Source: an uncultured Marinoscillum sp.
GTDB taxonomy: Bacteria > Bacteroidota > Bacteroidia > Cytophagales > MED-G16
Reading direction: 5' to 3'
NCBI GenBank assembly: GCA_902529805.1
Contig: CABZXU010000001.1
Span: forward strand, 1-41,840
DNA: 41,840 nt
Translations under genes and position numbers: made by a program
In this document: positions 34,153-41,840 of the stretch, one piece after another
Layout of the letters: each line of letters opens with the position of its first letter
How positions within the stretch are numbered: position 1 is the stretch's first letter
The notes under the pieces: model-generated
Told to the model about the DNA's origin: nothing
Databases searched by the model: none
The model's input: only the letters and a program-made list of their open reading frames with translations

Positions 34153-34419
34153 TTAATAATCAATCATATAAACAAGTAATAAAATAATATAAATAATAAG
34201 ATAAAACCTATAGATATTCCTTTGTTTTAAATAATTTTTATTATCTGGATATATATTAAAAAAAAGTGCTTTTAACTCTTTAATAAAAACTGGTTTAATA
34301 TTAATTTTCCAGTCATCTGTTTGGTATACTATTTTTCTAAAATTACTTCTAAAATAGGTGCTAGGAATACCCCACAAAAACAATAATATAAATAAGTAAT
34401 TTTGAATTAGAAATTCCAT
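34153..34419 (-). CDS. Small membrane protein of unknown function
   Basis: An 88-residue protein with two hydrophobic segments (about 6-20 and 70-86) flanking a basic middle region (RSNFRKIVYQTDDWK). No family is recognised. It lies upstream of the M16 operon on the same strand, 73 bases away, and diverges from the lipoprotein gene at 34466. Codon use is like its neighbours. It is probably a real short inner-membrane protein, but coding status rests on open frame, composition and position only. Confidence 0.5.
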   Translation of the reverse strand: MEFLIQNYLFILLFLWGIPSTYFRSNFRKIVYQTDDWKINIKPVFIKELKALFFNIYPDNKNYLKQRNIYRFYLIIYIILLLVYMIDY

Positions 34420-34465
34420 TTAAACAACAAATTATAAAATGATTTTTTATTTTAGCAAAATAATT

Positions 34466-34789
34466 ATGAACACATTTTACAAAAAAATTTTATTTTTTCA
34501 ATGCATTTTACTTTTTTTAATGGGCTGTGAAGGAAAAAAAAAAGTATGTTGGGATATAATGTTATGCGTTGAAGATGCTAGAACTGCGGTTAGAAAGTCC
34601 GGAAATTTATTGCCTCCTGATGGTATAATTCATTTAAAAGAAAGAATATTTTTTTTGAGCTACTTTGACAGAAAAACTATAGAAATAATTGATAAATATG
34701 TTGAAGTAAACTGCAGATGTGATGTTATATATTTTGGAGATAAAAACCCATCAGTTAAAAATAAAATAGATTTTCCAAACTATAAATAA
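34466..34789 (+). CDS. Cysteine-containing lipoprotein of unknown function
   Basis: A 107-residue predicted lipoprotein. An upstream in-frame ATG exists at 34439, but starting at 34466 gives MNTFYKKILFFQCILLFLMGC, a good lipoprotein signal with lipobox LMGC. The mature part has four further cysteines, in KKVCWDIMLCVED and VNCRCDV, which may form disulfides in the periplasm. The IIDKYVEVNCRCDVIYFGDK region looks like a strand-rich end. No family is recognised. Its stop is 2 bases from the end of the convergent D-aminoacylase-like gene. Confidence 0.6.
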   Translation: MNTFYKKILFFQCILLFLMGCEGKKKVCWDIMLCVEDARTAVRKSGNLLPPDGIIHLKERIFFLSYFDRKTIEIIDKYVEVNCRCDVIYFGDKNPSVKNKIDFPNYK

Positions 34790-34791
34790 AT

Positions 34792-36525
34792 TTATTTTTT
34801 ATATCCTGGGCCTTTTATAAAACGTCCAGGTAGAGCACCAGTATGTTCACCATCTTTAAGCACTTGAGTACCATTTACAAAAACATGAATTACACCAGTG
34901 CTAAATTGATGAGAATTTGAAAAAGTTGAATGGTCTATTATTTTATCTTTATCAAAAATTACAATATCTGCATAATATCCTTTTTTTAATAATCCTCTTT
35001 TTTTAATTTTCAAAGTCAATGCAGGGTTTGATGTTAATTTTTTTATTGCTTCTTCTAAAGAAATAACCTGCTCATCTCTTACATATTTACCTAATAACCT
35101 TGCAAAATTACCATACGCTCTTGGATGTGTATTCGATTCTAAGAATTTTCCTTCAGGTGTCATTGAACCTGCATCTGAACCAAACCTCATCCAAGGTAAG
35201 GCAATTTTTTTCTTTATATTTTCCTCTGACATAATAAAATAAACTGTTCCTACCCTACTTCCATCTTCAATGACTAAATCGATCATTGTTTCAACTGGAT
35301 CTTTTTTCATTATTCTAGAAACCTCATCCAATGTTTTACCAGTTAAATATCTTAAGTCAGGGTTTGCAAATCCTATAAGGATTAAATTTTTTGAAGAACC
35401 TGCTTGAAGATATAAATTTTCCCACTCATCGGTTGGAGTACTTATCTCTTTAGCTACTTTCTTTCTAATTTCAGGGTCCTGTAATCGTTTTTTCCATTCA
35501 GAATACCCACCTTCCTGTACCCAAGGAGGCATAGATGCATCTAATCCAGTAGCACCAGCAGTATAAGTATACATATCAGCTGTAATATTTAAGCCAGCAG
35601 CTCTAGCAGAATCTATTTTTTTAATTACCAAATCTAATTTGTAGTGATTTGTTTTTCCTCCTGCTTTCAAATGATAAATTTCTGAATCTATATTTGCTTC
35701 AGAAGCAATTTTTAAAAATTCATCTACACTTTCTAAAAATCTATTTCCTTCACTTCTAAGATGAGAAGTATATATTCCTCCATACTCCGAAGCTACTTTA
35801 CATATTTCAATTAATTCATCGGTAGAAGCATAAAATGCGGGAGCATAAATTAAGGAGGATCCAATACCCATAGCCCCTTCTTCCATTGCTTGCCGTACCA
35901 ATAATTTCATAGAATCCAATTCTTGTTTGGATGGAGGACGGTCTTCATATCCAATTTGATGAACTCTCAAAGTTGTAGCTCCAACAAATGAAGCAACATT
36001 AGGTGACACACCTTTGTTTTCTAAAAACTGTAAGTAATCACCAAGCGTAACCCAATTCAAATCAAAATCTACTTCACCAATACCTAAACCATTTGCAGTT
36101 CGATCTTTCTGCATTTCAGAATTTAGAGGACCCATTGAAACACCTTCACCAAAAACTTCTAATGTAACTCCTTGCCTTATATCACCTTGAGATCTTCCAT
36201 CAATTATAAGATCATCAACTGCCCAACTTAGCATATTAATAAATCCTGGAGATACTACTTTTCCATCGGCAAAAATTATTTTTTTGGATTTTAAACCTAC
36301 TGAGTTACCAATAAATTCAATTTTATCATTTATAATTCCTAAATCACCCTTGAAAGGTATCCCCCCTGACCCATCGTAAATAAAACCATTTTTAATTATT
36401 AAATCATATAAAATTGAATCGTTTTGTTTGATTGAATTATCTAAAGAAATAGCTGAAACTATTTTTGAATATAAAACAAAAGATAAAATGTATATAAGAA
36501 TTTTTTTTGAAATAATTTTGTTCAC
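34792..36525 (-). CDS. N-acyl-D-amino-acid deacylase-like amidohydrolase, altered metal site
   Basis: A 577-residue exported amidohydrolase-fold protein, with signal peptide ending near IVSA (residue 25). The family frame is clear: LIIKNGFIYDGSGG, the long barrel with YTSHLRSEG (His255), EIYHLKAGG (His285) and RFGSDAGS (Asp451), then the C-terminal ADIVIFDKDKI and VFVNGTQVLKDGEHTG, typical of D-aminoacylases. However, the canonical metal motif PGFIDxHTH is PGFINMLSWA here (residues 93-102), and the usual GNCG cysteine block is GEGV. Half of the expected binuclear site is therefore missing. It may bind one metal or have a changed function. I recall related proteins with the same NMLSWA motif, so it is probably a subfamily, not a decayed gene. 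Confidence 0.78.
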   Translation of the reverse strand: MNKIISKKILIYILSFVLYSKIVSAISLDNSIKQNDSILYDLIIKNGFIYDGSGGIPFKGDLGIINDKIEFIGNSVGLKSKKIIFADGKVVSPGFINMLSWAVDDLIIDGRSQGDIRQGVTLEVFGEGVSMGPLNSEMQKDRTANGLGIGEVDFDLNWVTLGDYLQFLENKGVSPNVASFVGATTLRVHQIGYEDRPPSKQELDSMKLLVRQAMEEGAMGIGSSLIYAPAFYASTDELIEICKVASEYGGIYTSHLRSEGNRFLESVDEFLKIASEANIDSEIYHLKAGGKTNHYKLDLVIKKIDSARAAGLNITADMYTYTAGATGLDASMPPWVQEGGYSEWKKRLQDPEIRKKVAKEISTPTDEWENLYLQAGSSKNLILIGFANPDLRYLTGKTLDEVSRIMKKDPVETMIDLVIEDGSRVGTVYFIMSEENIKKKIALPWMRFGSDAGSMTPEGKFLESNTHPRAYGNFARLLGKYVRDEQVISLEEAIKKLTSNPALTLKIKKRGLLKKGYYADIVIFDKDKIIDHSTFSNSHQFSTGVIHVFVNGTQVLKDGEHTGALPGRFIKGPGYKK

Positions 36526-36591
36526 TTTATATTTTTTAATAGAATTAACTATTAATTAAACTTATTAAAATTATTCTCGTTTACATAATTT

Positions 36592-36762
36592 ATGTTTGGA
36601 TTATTTAAAAAGAAAAGTAAAAAAGAGAAGTTGTTAGAAAAATATAATAAACTTCTGAAAGAATCATTTAAATTATCAACCATCAGTAGAAAAGAGAGCG
36701 ATGAAAAAATGTTCGAAGCTAATGAAATCTTAAAAGAGATTGAATCATTAAAAGAAGAATGA
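36592..36762 (+). CDS. Lacal_2735-family small protein
   Basis: A 56-residue protein starting MFGLFKKKSKKEKL. It continues as a charged coiled-coil-like helix (KYNKLLKESFKLS, then SDEKMFEANEILKEIESL). This closely resembles the short Lacal_2735-family proteins typical of Flavobacteriia, whose function is not known to me. The stop overlaps the next gene's start as ATGA (36759-36762), a coupling that supports both starts. It is divergent from the D-aminoacylase-like gene. Confidence 0.78.
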   Translation: MFGLFKKKSKKEKLLEKYNKLLKESFKLSTISRKESDEKMFEANEILKEIESLKEE

Positions 36763-37268
36763 TTTTTCACCCTAACTTAAGCCCTAAAGAGATAATTAAA
36801 ATGGGTTCATTTGGCGGAATTTATTTTAATTCCTCAAAAACTAATATTGATATAGATTACAAAGAATTTCCATCAGATTGGTTTAGTGATGTTCCAAAAA
36901 CATTTTATCTGTCAGACAAATACAATAAGAATATCAATTTTTTTAAAATAAAATCAGGACAAAATCAATATGAGTGGGAAAAGAAAGGATGGATTCATCC
37001 TCAGGATCCGAGAGGATGGTTTCAATGGTATTGTAGGTATTACCTTGGTAGAAGAACCAAAGATGATGAAAGACAAATAAAAAGATGGGACAATTTTTGT
37101 GGCAAAAAAGGAAGATGGAGAAATTATATTTACAAAAAAACATATAATAAAAACACAACCATAGATGATTATAGTTTTTCGAAAGCTGTAAGACAATCTT
37201 TACTCCATTGGGGGTATAAAATAAATCAGGGAGATTATGATCTATGGAAAATTCAAAATGGATATTAA
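36759..37268 (+). CDS. Conserved protein of unknown function with WFQWYCRYYLGRR motif
   Basis: A 169-residue soluble protein with no signal or membrane segment. The central block DPRGWFQWYCRYYLGRRT, then DDERQIKRWDNF, GKKGRWRNYIYKK and AVRQSLLHWGY, is rich in Trp, Tyr, Arg and Asp, which suggests a conserved nucleic-acid- or ligand-binding core. From memory, similar DPxGWFQWYCRFYxGRR blocks occur in uncharacterised bacterial, plant and fungal proteins, but I cannot check this here. Function unknown. It is translationally coupled to the Lacal_2735-like gene (4-base overlap) and overlaps the end of the convergent beta-barrel gene by 4 bases. Confidence 0.72.
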   Translation: MIFHPNLSPKEIIKMGSFGGIYFNSSKTNIDIDYKEFPSDWFSDVPKTFYLSDKYNKNINFFKIKSGQNQYEWEKKGWIHPQDPRGWFQWYCRYYLGRRTKDDERQIKRWDNFCGKKGRWRNYIYKKTYNKNTTIDDYSFSKAVRQSLLHWGYKINQGDYDLWKIQNGY

Positions 37269-38401
37269 AAGCTATATCTTAATTGTAGATAAATTCCATT
37301 CATAAGACTTTTAAAGTTTCCATTCACGTTTGCATAAAACAATTGCCCTATAAAATTCATATCAAAATCAGAATTAATATCATATGAAATGTTAGGTGAA
37401 ATATATAAAAAATTAATACCCTGACCATAAAGGAATGTCAAAGAAGAATTAATTGCTGGTGATATAGGTTTTGATGTTTGAATAATATACGAATTTTTAG
37501 AAGGCATTAAGTTTTTTGGAGATAAAACATTTTCAGTTATAGCACCTAAATTAAAAATATTTGAGTTAGATAAACCATTAGAATTAAATAAATATGATCC
37601 TAAAATATAAATTCCATTTTTAAAAGAATAATCAAAAGATGTAGATAAACTAAATGAGTTTTCATTAGGAATCGGATTCTTTGTTAAAAAATAACTAACC
37701 TCTCCTTTAAATCCAGCATTTCGTATGTTACCTGCCCATCCTCCACCTAATGCAAAATCTTGATCATAATAATTAGCTCCAAAAAATTGAAAATCATAGC
37801 CTATCTTATTTATCTTATAAAGTGCAGCCATTACTCCTAAGTTGTCTAGATTAGGTTTATATACAAATTCAAAGCTTGAAAGATTATCCCCGTTATAAAT
37901 AAATCTTATCACATCAGAACCTGGTCTCTCTACATAATCAAAGTCTATAAAATTATAAGCATTAAATAGGTCATTAGAATTCCAAATTGTATTAATTCCC
38001 CAATTTACTCTTTGCCTTCCAATGCTAATTTCTATTTTATTTTTTTGATATTTAAACCAAAATCTGTCAATCATTGAATGGAGTTTAAATTTTGGTTTAT
38101 CAATAAAAAAATTTGACAAATCAATTATTCCTGCATCATTTGAAATATTTATATTATCACCGTAAATCATCCTATTTCTTAACTCAAAACCAATAGAAAA
38201 ATGTTCTTTGAAATAACCTTTTAAATTTATTCTATTATGAATTAAGTGATTTATTTCAGAATTAGAATTGTTATTATAATCTAAATATGATGGCAAATAC
38301 TTTACGTATCCTTCAATAGTAAATTCTGATTTTTTTTCTTGAGCGTTTATCTGAAAGCAAAAAAGAAAAAAAAATATTAAAAAACTATTTTTTATTATCA
38401 T
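37265..38401 (-). CDS. Outer-membrane beta-barrel protein of the ABC operon
   Basis: A predicted outer-membrane barrel of about 378 residues. The frame opens at 38416, but the ATG at 38401 gives a compact signal peptide (MIIKNSFLIFFFLFCFQINA). Alternating-residue strands run throughout, for example IEISIGRQRVNWGIN and WAGNIRNAGFKGEVSYFL. The protein ends in RYSF, with the terminal aromatic expected for barrel insertion. IGRQRVNWGINTIWNSND resembles DUF1302/porin-like proteins. The start overlaps the ABC ATPase stop, so it is translated with the transporter and probably supplies the outer-membrane step. The cargo is unknown. Confidence 0.7.
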   Translation of the reverse strand: MIIKNSFLIFFFLFCFQINAQEKKSEFTIEGYVKYLPSYLDYNNNSNSEINHLIHNRINLKGYFKEHFSIGFELRNRMIYGDNINISNDAGIIDLSNFFIDKPKFKLHSMIDRFWFKYQKNKIEISIGRQRVNWGINTIWNSNDLFNAYNFIDFDYVERPGSDVIRFIYNGDNLSSFEFVYKPNLDNLGVMAALYKINKIGYDFQFFGANYYDQDFALGGGWAGNIRNAGFKGEVSYFLTKNPIPNENSFSLSTSFDYSFKNGIYILGSYLFNSNGLSNSNIFNLGAITENVLSPKNLMPSKNSYIIQTSKPISPAINSSLTFLYGQGINFLYISPNISYDINSDFDMNFIGQLFYANVNGNFKSLMNGIYLQLRYSF

Positions 38402-39062
38402 TAATAATTTTTCCATCTTCCAAAGTTACAACTCTTCTAGCTCTATCAATTACTCTTTGATCGTGAGTAGAGAAAATAAAAGTAATATTCTCAGCTTCAT
38501 TTAATTGACTCATGATATCCAATAAATTAGAAGTAGATTTTGAATCTAAATTAGCAGTTGGTTCATCTGCTAATATAAATTTAGGTTTAGATGCTAAAGC
38601 TCTTGCTACAGCAACTCTTTGTTGTTGACCACCAGATAATTGGGATGGTCTTCTATTTCTCATTTCATATAATCCAACTTGATTTAATAATTCATTTGTT
38701 CTTGAAATTCTATTATTTTCATCAACACCCTGCAATAGCATTATCATCTCAATATTCTCTTTAGCTGATAAAACAGGGATCAAATTATATGCTTGAAATA
38801 CAAAGCCAATATTGTTTAACCTATAATTAATTATTTTACTTCCAGACAATTCAGTAATGTTTTCACCAGAAATGATAACCTCACCAGAAGTAGGTTGATC
38901 AAGACCTCCTACACAATTCAAAAAAGTTGTCTTTCCAGATCCAGATGGACCTACAACTGAAGTAAACTCTCCCTCTTTAAATAATGTACTGATATTATCG
39001 ACAGCGTTTACTTCAAATTTTCCAGGATTATAAATTTTAGATAAGTTTTTTGTCTCAATCAT
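38385..39062 (-). CDS. ABC transporter ATPase, LolD/MacB type
   Basis: A 225-residue cytoplasmic ATPase. Motifs are complete: Walker A GPSGSGKTT (38-46), Q-loop Gln90 in VFQAYNLIPV, signature LSGGQQQ (142-148), Walker B FILADEP (162-168) and switch His200 in FSTHD. The AYNLIPVLSAKENIE stretch is typical of the LolD/MacB branch, which works with FtsX-type permeases to extract lipids or lipoproteins or drive periplasmic work by mechanotransmission. It is 11 bases downstream of the second permease and overlaps the beta-barrel gene. Its branch is certain; cargo is not. Confidence 0.9.
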   Translation of the reverse strand: MIETKNLSKIYNPGKFEVNAVDNISTLFKEGEFTSVVGPSGSGKTTFLNCVGGLDQPTSGEVIISGENITELSGSKIINYRLNNIGFVFQAYNLIPVLSAKENIEMIMLLQGVDENNRISRTNELLNQVGLYEMRNRRPSQLSGGQQQRVAVARALASKPKFILADEPTANLDSKSTSNLLDIMSQLNEAENITFIFSTHDQRVIDRARRVVTLEDGKIINDNKK

Positions 39063-39073
39063 AATTAATAAAT

Positions 39074-40300
39074 TTAAATAGTTTTCGTAGCTTCCACAGG
39101 ATTAATTTTCAATGCTCTTACTGATGGAAATATTGAAGATATAATTGATATTACAAAAACCATAATGGCAACTATAAAATATTCTTGATTTGGAACTTTA
39201 AAATAAAGCCTTGTGCCTACTCCAAAATTTTCAAGCCCTGCTTCAACAATACTTAAATCAATTCCTACTACAGAATAGTATTCTACTATTGAATAAGAAA
39301 TAATTAAGCCAATAGGAAGTGCTACTATAGACAAAAACATTGTTTCAAAAGATATCATTAAAAAAATTTTAAATCTACTCATCCCAATAGACATTAGCAT
39401 ACCTATCTCTTTCCTCCTTTCAAGTATTGCCATTAACATTGTGTTAACTATACCAAAAGAAAGACCTGATAAAATAATCATCATAAAAATATATAATACA
39501 GCTGCAAGCATTTCATTAGCATAAGCAAGGTCTTTAGATATATCATCCCAACCCTCTACTATATTATCTGAACTATACGGTATCAAATCATTTTTTAAAT
39601 CACCTCTTAAATCTATATCTGTAAGCAGCATAGGTATTTCATGATAACCTGAAAAATTAGGTAGATTTTTAGCAATACTAATATTTTTAACAAACACATT
39701 GGCTTCATCATATCTTGAATTACCAGATCTAAATATTCCTTCTACTCTATAAAGAAGAGATGTTAGTTCATAATTCTCATCTTGGAAAGTGATAACCACT
39801 TTAGATTTTATTTTTAGATTTAATCTATCTGCTAATTTTTTTCCTATAAGAATTGTATTATCTCTTTTTGATTTAAAATATTCTCCTTCGATTATTTTTT
39901 CATATGTGTTTGTAACCTTTACTTCCTGAACTGGGTCAACGCCCTTAACCTGAATCCCGTAAGATCCATTTGAATTAGAAAGCATTCCATTTAATATTAT
40001 TCTCTTTGAATAAGATACAACTCTACTATCATTTTCTATAGCGTTCTCTATACCTTCAAGATTATCAATGGTGTGTTTTATGTTGTACTCTTCTGAAAAA
40101 GATTTATTATGGATTTGGATATGTGACAAGTAGGTTTCAACAGCATTATTCATTCTCTCCTCATTCAAACCATAGGACATAGCAATCATAATTATTCCTC
40201 CAACTAATCCAAATATCACAGATAATATAACAACAAAACTTCTTAATTTGTTTCTCCAAACATTCCTCCATGATATCTTAATAAGGGTTAGGATATTCAT
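39074..40300 (-). CDS. FtsX/MacB-type ABC permease (second)
   Basis: A 408-residue inner-membrane permease with the classic four-helix layout: one helix near the N-terminus (about 20-45), a large periplasmic domain of about 210 residues, then three helices in the last 150 residues. The start, ISWRNVWRNKLRSFVVILSVIFGLVGG, and the LERRKEIGMLMSIGMSRFKIF coupling loop are diagnostic of the MacB/LolC/E (FtsX) family. The tail ALKINPVEATKTI is also typical. Its start overlaps the stop of the first permease by 4 bases, so the two are made together and probably form a heterodimer. Confidence 0.88.
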   Translation of the reverse strand: MNILTLIKISWRNVWRNKLRSFVVILSVIFGLVGGIIMIAMSYGLNEERMNNAVETYLSHIQIHNKSFSEEYNIKHTIDNLEGIENAIENDSRVVSYSKRIILNGMLSNSNGSYGIQVKGVDPVQEVKVTNTYEKIIEGEYFKSKRDNTILIGKKLADRLNLKIKSKVVITFQDENYELTSLLYRVEGIFRSGNSRYDEANVFVKNISIAKNLPNFSGYHEIPMLLTDIDLRGDLKNDLIPYSSDNIVEGWDDISKDLAYANEMLAAVLYIFMMIILSGLSFGIVNTMLMAILERRKEIGMLMSIGMSRFKIFLMISFETMFLSIVALPIGLIISYSIVEYYSVVGIDLSIVEAGLENFGVGTRLYFKVPNQEYFIVAIMVFVISIISSIFPSVRALKINPVEATKTI

Positions 40301-41520
40301 ATTTTCATAGATTTCACAGGGTTTAACTTAGATATTTTTATTGCTGGATAAATAGATATAAGCAACGAGGAGATAAAAATAACTAGAGCATGCGTTAAAG
40401 GAATATCCCATTCAATTGACATAGGAAATAGAGGTGAAAACCCCATTTCTTCCATCATCTGATCAGCCCCCTCTCCCATTAAAGTAGCCATATCAATTGG
40501 ATTTAAATTATAATAAAAAGTTATAGGATAAGTAATTATTATTGCGATAAAAACACCAATCATAGACAAGATAATAGTTTCAATAAATATAATACCAAAC
40601 AATCTAGCTCTACTCATTCCAAGAGAAATTAAAACTCCAAACTCGTATGTTCTCTCTTCAGTCATCATTAAGACAGTACCAAACATTCCAAATACAACAA
40701 TAATATATAAAATAAAAGCCATAATTACGCCACCTGCATTATCAGCAGTAATTGTTTGCTCAATTTCAGGAAGTGTTTCTTTCCAAGTCATAATTTCATA
40801 ATCTTTTGATAGTACTTGAGTAAGTTCATTTGCTATTTTTTCTTCATCATAATACTGTTTTTTGTCAACTATAATGTGAGTTGATATTTCATCAGAAGAA
40901 ACATAATTCCTGGCTGTCTCGATATTCATAAATACCCCAAGCTTGTTGAGGTCTGGGTTTTTTAAATCTATTACTCCTTTCACTGGATATTTTCCAGCTG
41001 CCATCATTCCTCTATATCCTTGACCATAAAGAATAAGTGTGTCATTTTCTTTTATATCAAAATACTCGGCAATACCTTTTCCTATAATAATTTCATTTTT
41101 TCCAATTTTAAATGTTCCCGAAATCATTTTTTTATTCCAGTCTGTTATTTTCTGCTCATCGGATATATTAATTCCATTTATTACCCCACCTTTGGTCTTA
41201 TTACCCATTGAGATCAATGAAAAAGTCTGAAGCCTTTGCACAATATTAGCAACACCTTCAACGGATTTTATATCATTTATTAGGCTTTGATCAACTTCCA
41301 TAGAGTTATCTAGATTCTGATTATCCCAAAAACCATCTGCATGTACTTCTACATAACCTGCATATGATTCGACTACAGTCTCAATTAATTTATCATAAAA
41401 ACCAAATTGAAGAGCTCTCATTAATATAATAAGAAACAAGGCTGCAAAAATTGAAGTAATGGTTATTAAACTTCTCTTTTTGTTTCTATAAATATTTCTC
41501 CAAGCTATTTTTAATATCAT
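40297..41520 (-). CDS. FtsX/MacB-type ABC permease (first)
   Basis: A 407-residue permease built like its downstream partner: IAWRNIYRNKKRSLITITSIFAALF at the start, a periplasmic domain of about 200 residues, and three C-terminal helices. The coupling loop is TEERTYEFGVLISLGMSRARLFGI and the end is KISKLNPVKSMKI. It is clearly a paralogue of the second permease but has its own insert after the third helix region (GEGADQMMEEMGFSPLFP). The start overlaps the LolA-like gene end by 4 bases and the stop overlaps the next permease by 4 bases. The tight coupling argues for one complex. Confidence 0.88.
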   Translation of the reverse strand: MILKIAWRNIYRNKKRSLITITSIFAALFLIILMRALQFGFYDKLIETVVESYAGYVEVHADGFWDNQNLDNSMEVDQSLINDIKSVEGVANIVQRLQTFSLISMGNKTKGGVINGINISDEQKITDWNKKMISGTFKIGKNEIIIGKGIAEYFDIKENDTLILYGQGYRGMMAAGKYPVKGVIDLKNPDLNKLGVFMNIETARNYVSSDEISTHIIVDKKQYYDEEKIANELTQVLSKDYEIMTWKETLPEIEQTITADNAGGVIMAFILYIIVVFGMFGTVLMMTEERTYEFGVLISLGMSRARLFGIIFIETIILSMIGVFIAIIITYPITFYYNLNPIDMATLMGEGADQMMEEMGFSPLFPMSIEWDIPLTHALVIFISSLLISIYPAIKISKLNPVKSMKI

Positions 41521-41840
41521 CGTAAGTTTTTCATATAGTTTGGCATAAAGAATCTTTCATTTATATTAATATCAAACTTCCATATCAACCTTTCTACAAT
41601 TGTTTTGTTTCCTTCTTTTTCTAAGGGTACAAATTCAATAACTGAAGGTAATTTTTTTCCTCCAAAGTTTTTAATTATTTTAGAATTCATCACATTAACC
41701 ATATCATCATACTCATCAAAAAATTGAGTTTTTAATTGCATATAATCTTTCTTATCTATCCACATTATTAACTTTCCCCAGACTACAGGAGCATCTTCTT
41801 TAGGAATCAATTGAATTATCCAACAATCTAAGTCATCAAT
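41517..41840 (-). CDS. LolA-like outer-membrane lipoprotein-sorting protein, 3' part
   Basis: The frame stays open to the window edge, so only the last 107 residues are seen. It reads DCWIIQLIPKEDAPVVWGKL and then WIDKKDYMQLKTQFFDE, ending KLPSVIEFVPLEKEGNKTIVE and ERFFMPNYMKNLR. This matches the C-terminal half of periplasmic LolA-like (outer membrane lipoprotein-sorting) proteins often encoded beside MacB-type permeases. An apparent TTG start at 41810 lies inside this conserved region and should not be taken as the true N-terminus. It is the first gene seen in the five-gene unit and would carry cargo across the periplasm. Confidence 0.8.
   Translation of the reverse strand: MDDLDCWIIQLIPKEDAPVVWGKLIMWIDKKDYMQLKTQFFDEYDDMVNVMNSKIIKNFGGKKLPSVIEFVPLEKEGNKTIVERLIWKFDININERFFMPNYMKNLR

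Noticed and set aside
36943-37196. Minus-strand cysteine- and phenylalanine-rich short frames
   Set aside because: They are shadows of the WFQWYCRYY gene, which has a coupled start and a convincing conserved pattern.
41020-41230. Plus-strand open frames opposite the first permease
   Set aside because: Two overlapping frames antisense to a certain gene, with hydrophobic sequence explained by the AT-rich complement of the permease.
41517-41810. A complete 97-residue protein starting at TTG 41810
   Set aside because: The frame continues to the window edge with clear LolA-like sequence upstream of the TTG, so this is a truncated gene.

Overview
The window is AT-rich and densely coding. It looks like a chromosome segment of a marine Bacteroidota, probably Flavobacteriia. 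Supporting signs are the very low GC, starts preceded by A-rich DNA rather than Shine-Dalgarno motifs, promoter-like TAnnTTTG boxes, a Lacal_2735-type small protein, and many secreted peptidases and Gfo/Idh/MocA enzymes. The taxon is inferred, not proven. No transposase, integrase, phage gene, rRNA or CRISPR array was seen.

Layout. 1-3731: an inositol/polyol block with the 3' end of an inosose-dehydratase-like TIM barrel, an inositol 2-dehydrogenase, an SGLT-like sodium symporter and a second, opposing inositol-dehydrogenase-like gene. 3842-11271: a plus-strand run of class III aminotransferase, PutP-like symporter, YtcJ-like amidohydrolase and a large Asp-box (sortilin/Vps10-like) secreted protein. 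11264-15284: a minus-strand pair of secreted serine peptidases (S9 and S10) with a small membrane protein between them. 15370-17633: two coupled plus-strand genes, a RecB-like PD-(D/E)XK nuclease and an apparent fusion of homocysteine S-methyltransferase with an AlkA-like DNA glycosylase. 17637-19569: a two-subunit VC_2705/DUF4212 symporter. 19621-20952: a secreted M24 aminopeptidase. 20949-25338: a minus-strand run of reductase, SUMF1-like protein, Tat-exported Gfo/Idh/MocA enzyme and TIM-barrel isomerase.

25339-28330 holds tRNA-Asn with its terminator, a striking pair of identical palindromes, hsp20, a DegP/HtrA protease and two tiny genes, separated by four clear hairpin terminators. 28336-34419 carries a secreted duplicated-domain protein, an ALDH7-type semialdehyde dehydrogenase, a catalytic/non-catalytic M16 peptidase pair and a small membrane protein. 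34466-37268 has a lipoprotein, a D-aminoacylase-like protein lacking several expected metal ligands, the Lacal_2735-type protein and a conserved protein of unknown function. 37265 to the end is a minus-strand five-gene unit: LolA-like protein (cut by the window edge), two FtsX/MacB permeases, an ABC ATPase and an outer-membrane beta-barrel.

Taken together the region suggests import and oxidation of polyols, amino acids and peptides by a heterotroph, plus envelope proteostasis. The items most worth following up are the methyltransferase-glycosylase fusion with its coupled nuclease (15370-17633), the paired palindromes ahead of hsp20 (25562-25623), and the five-gene LolA/ABC/barrel unit (37265-41840).
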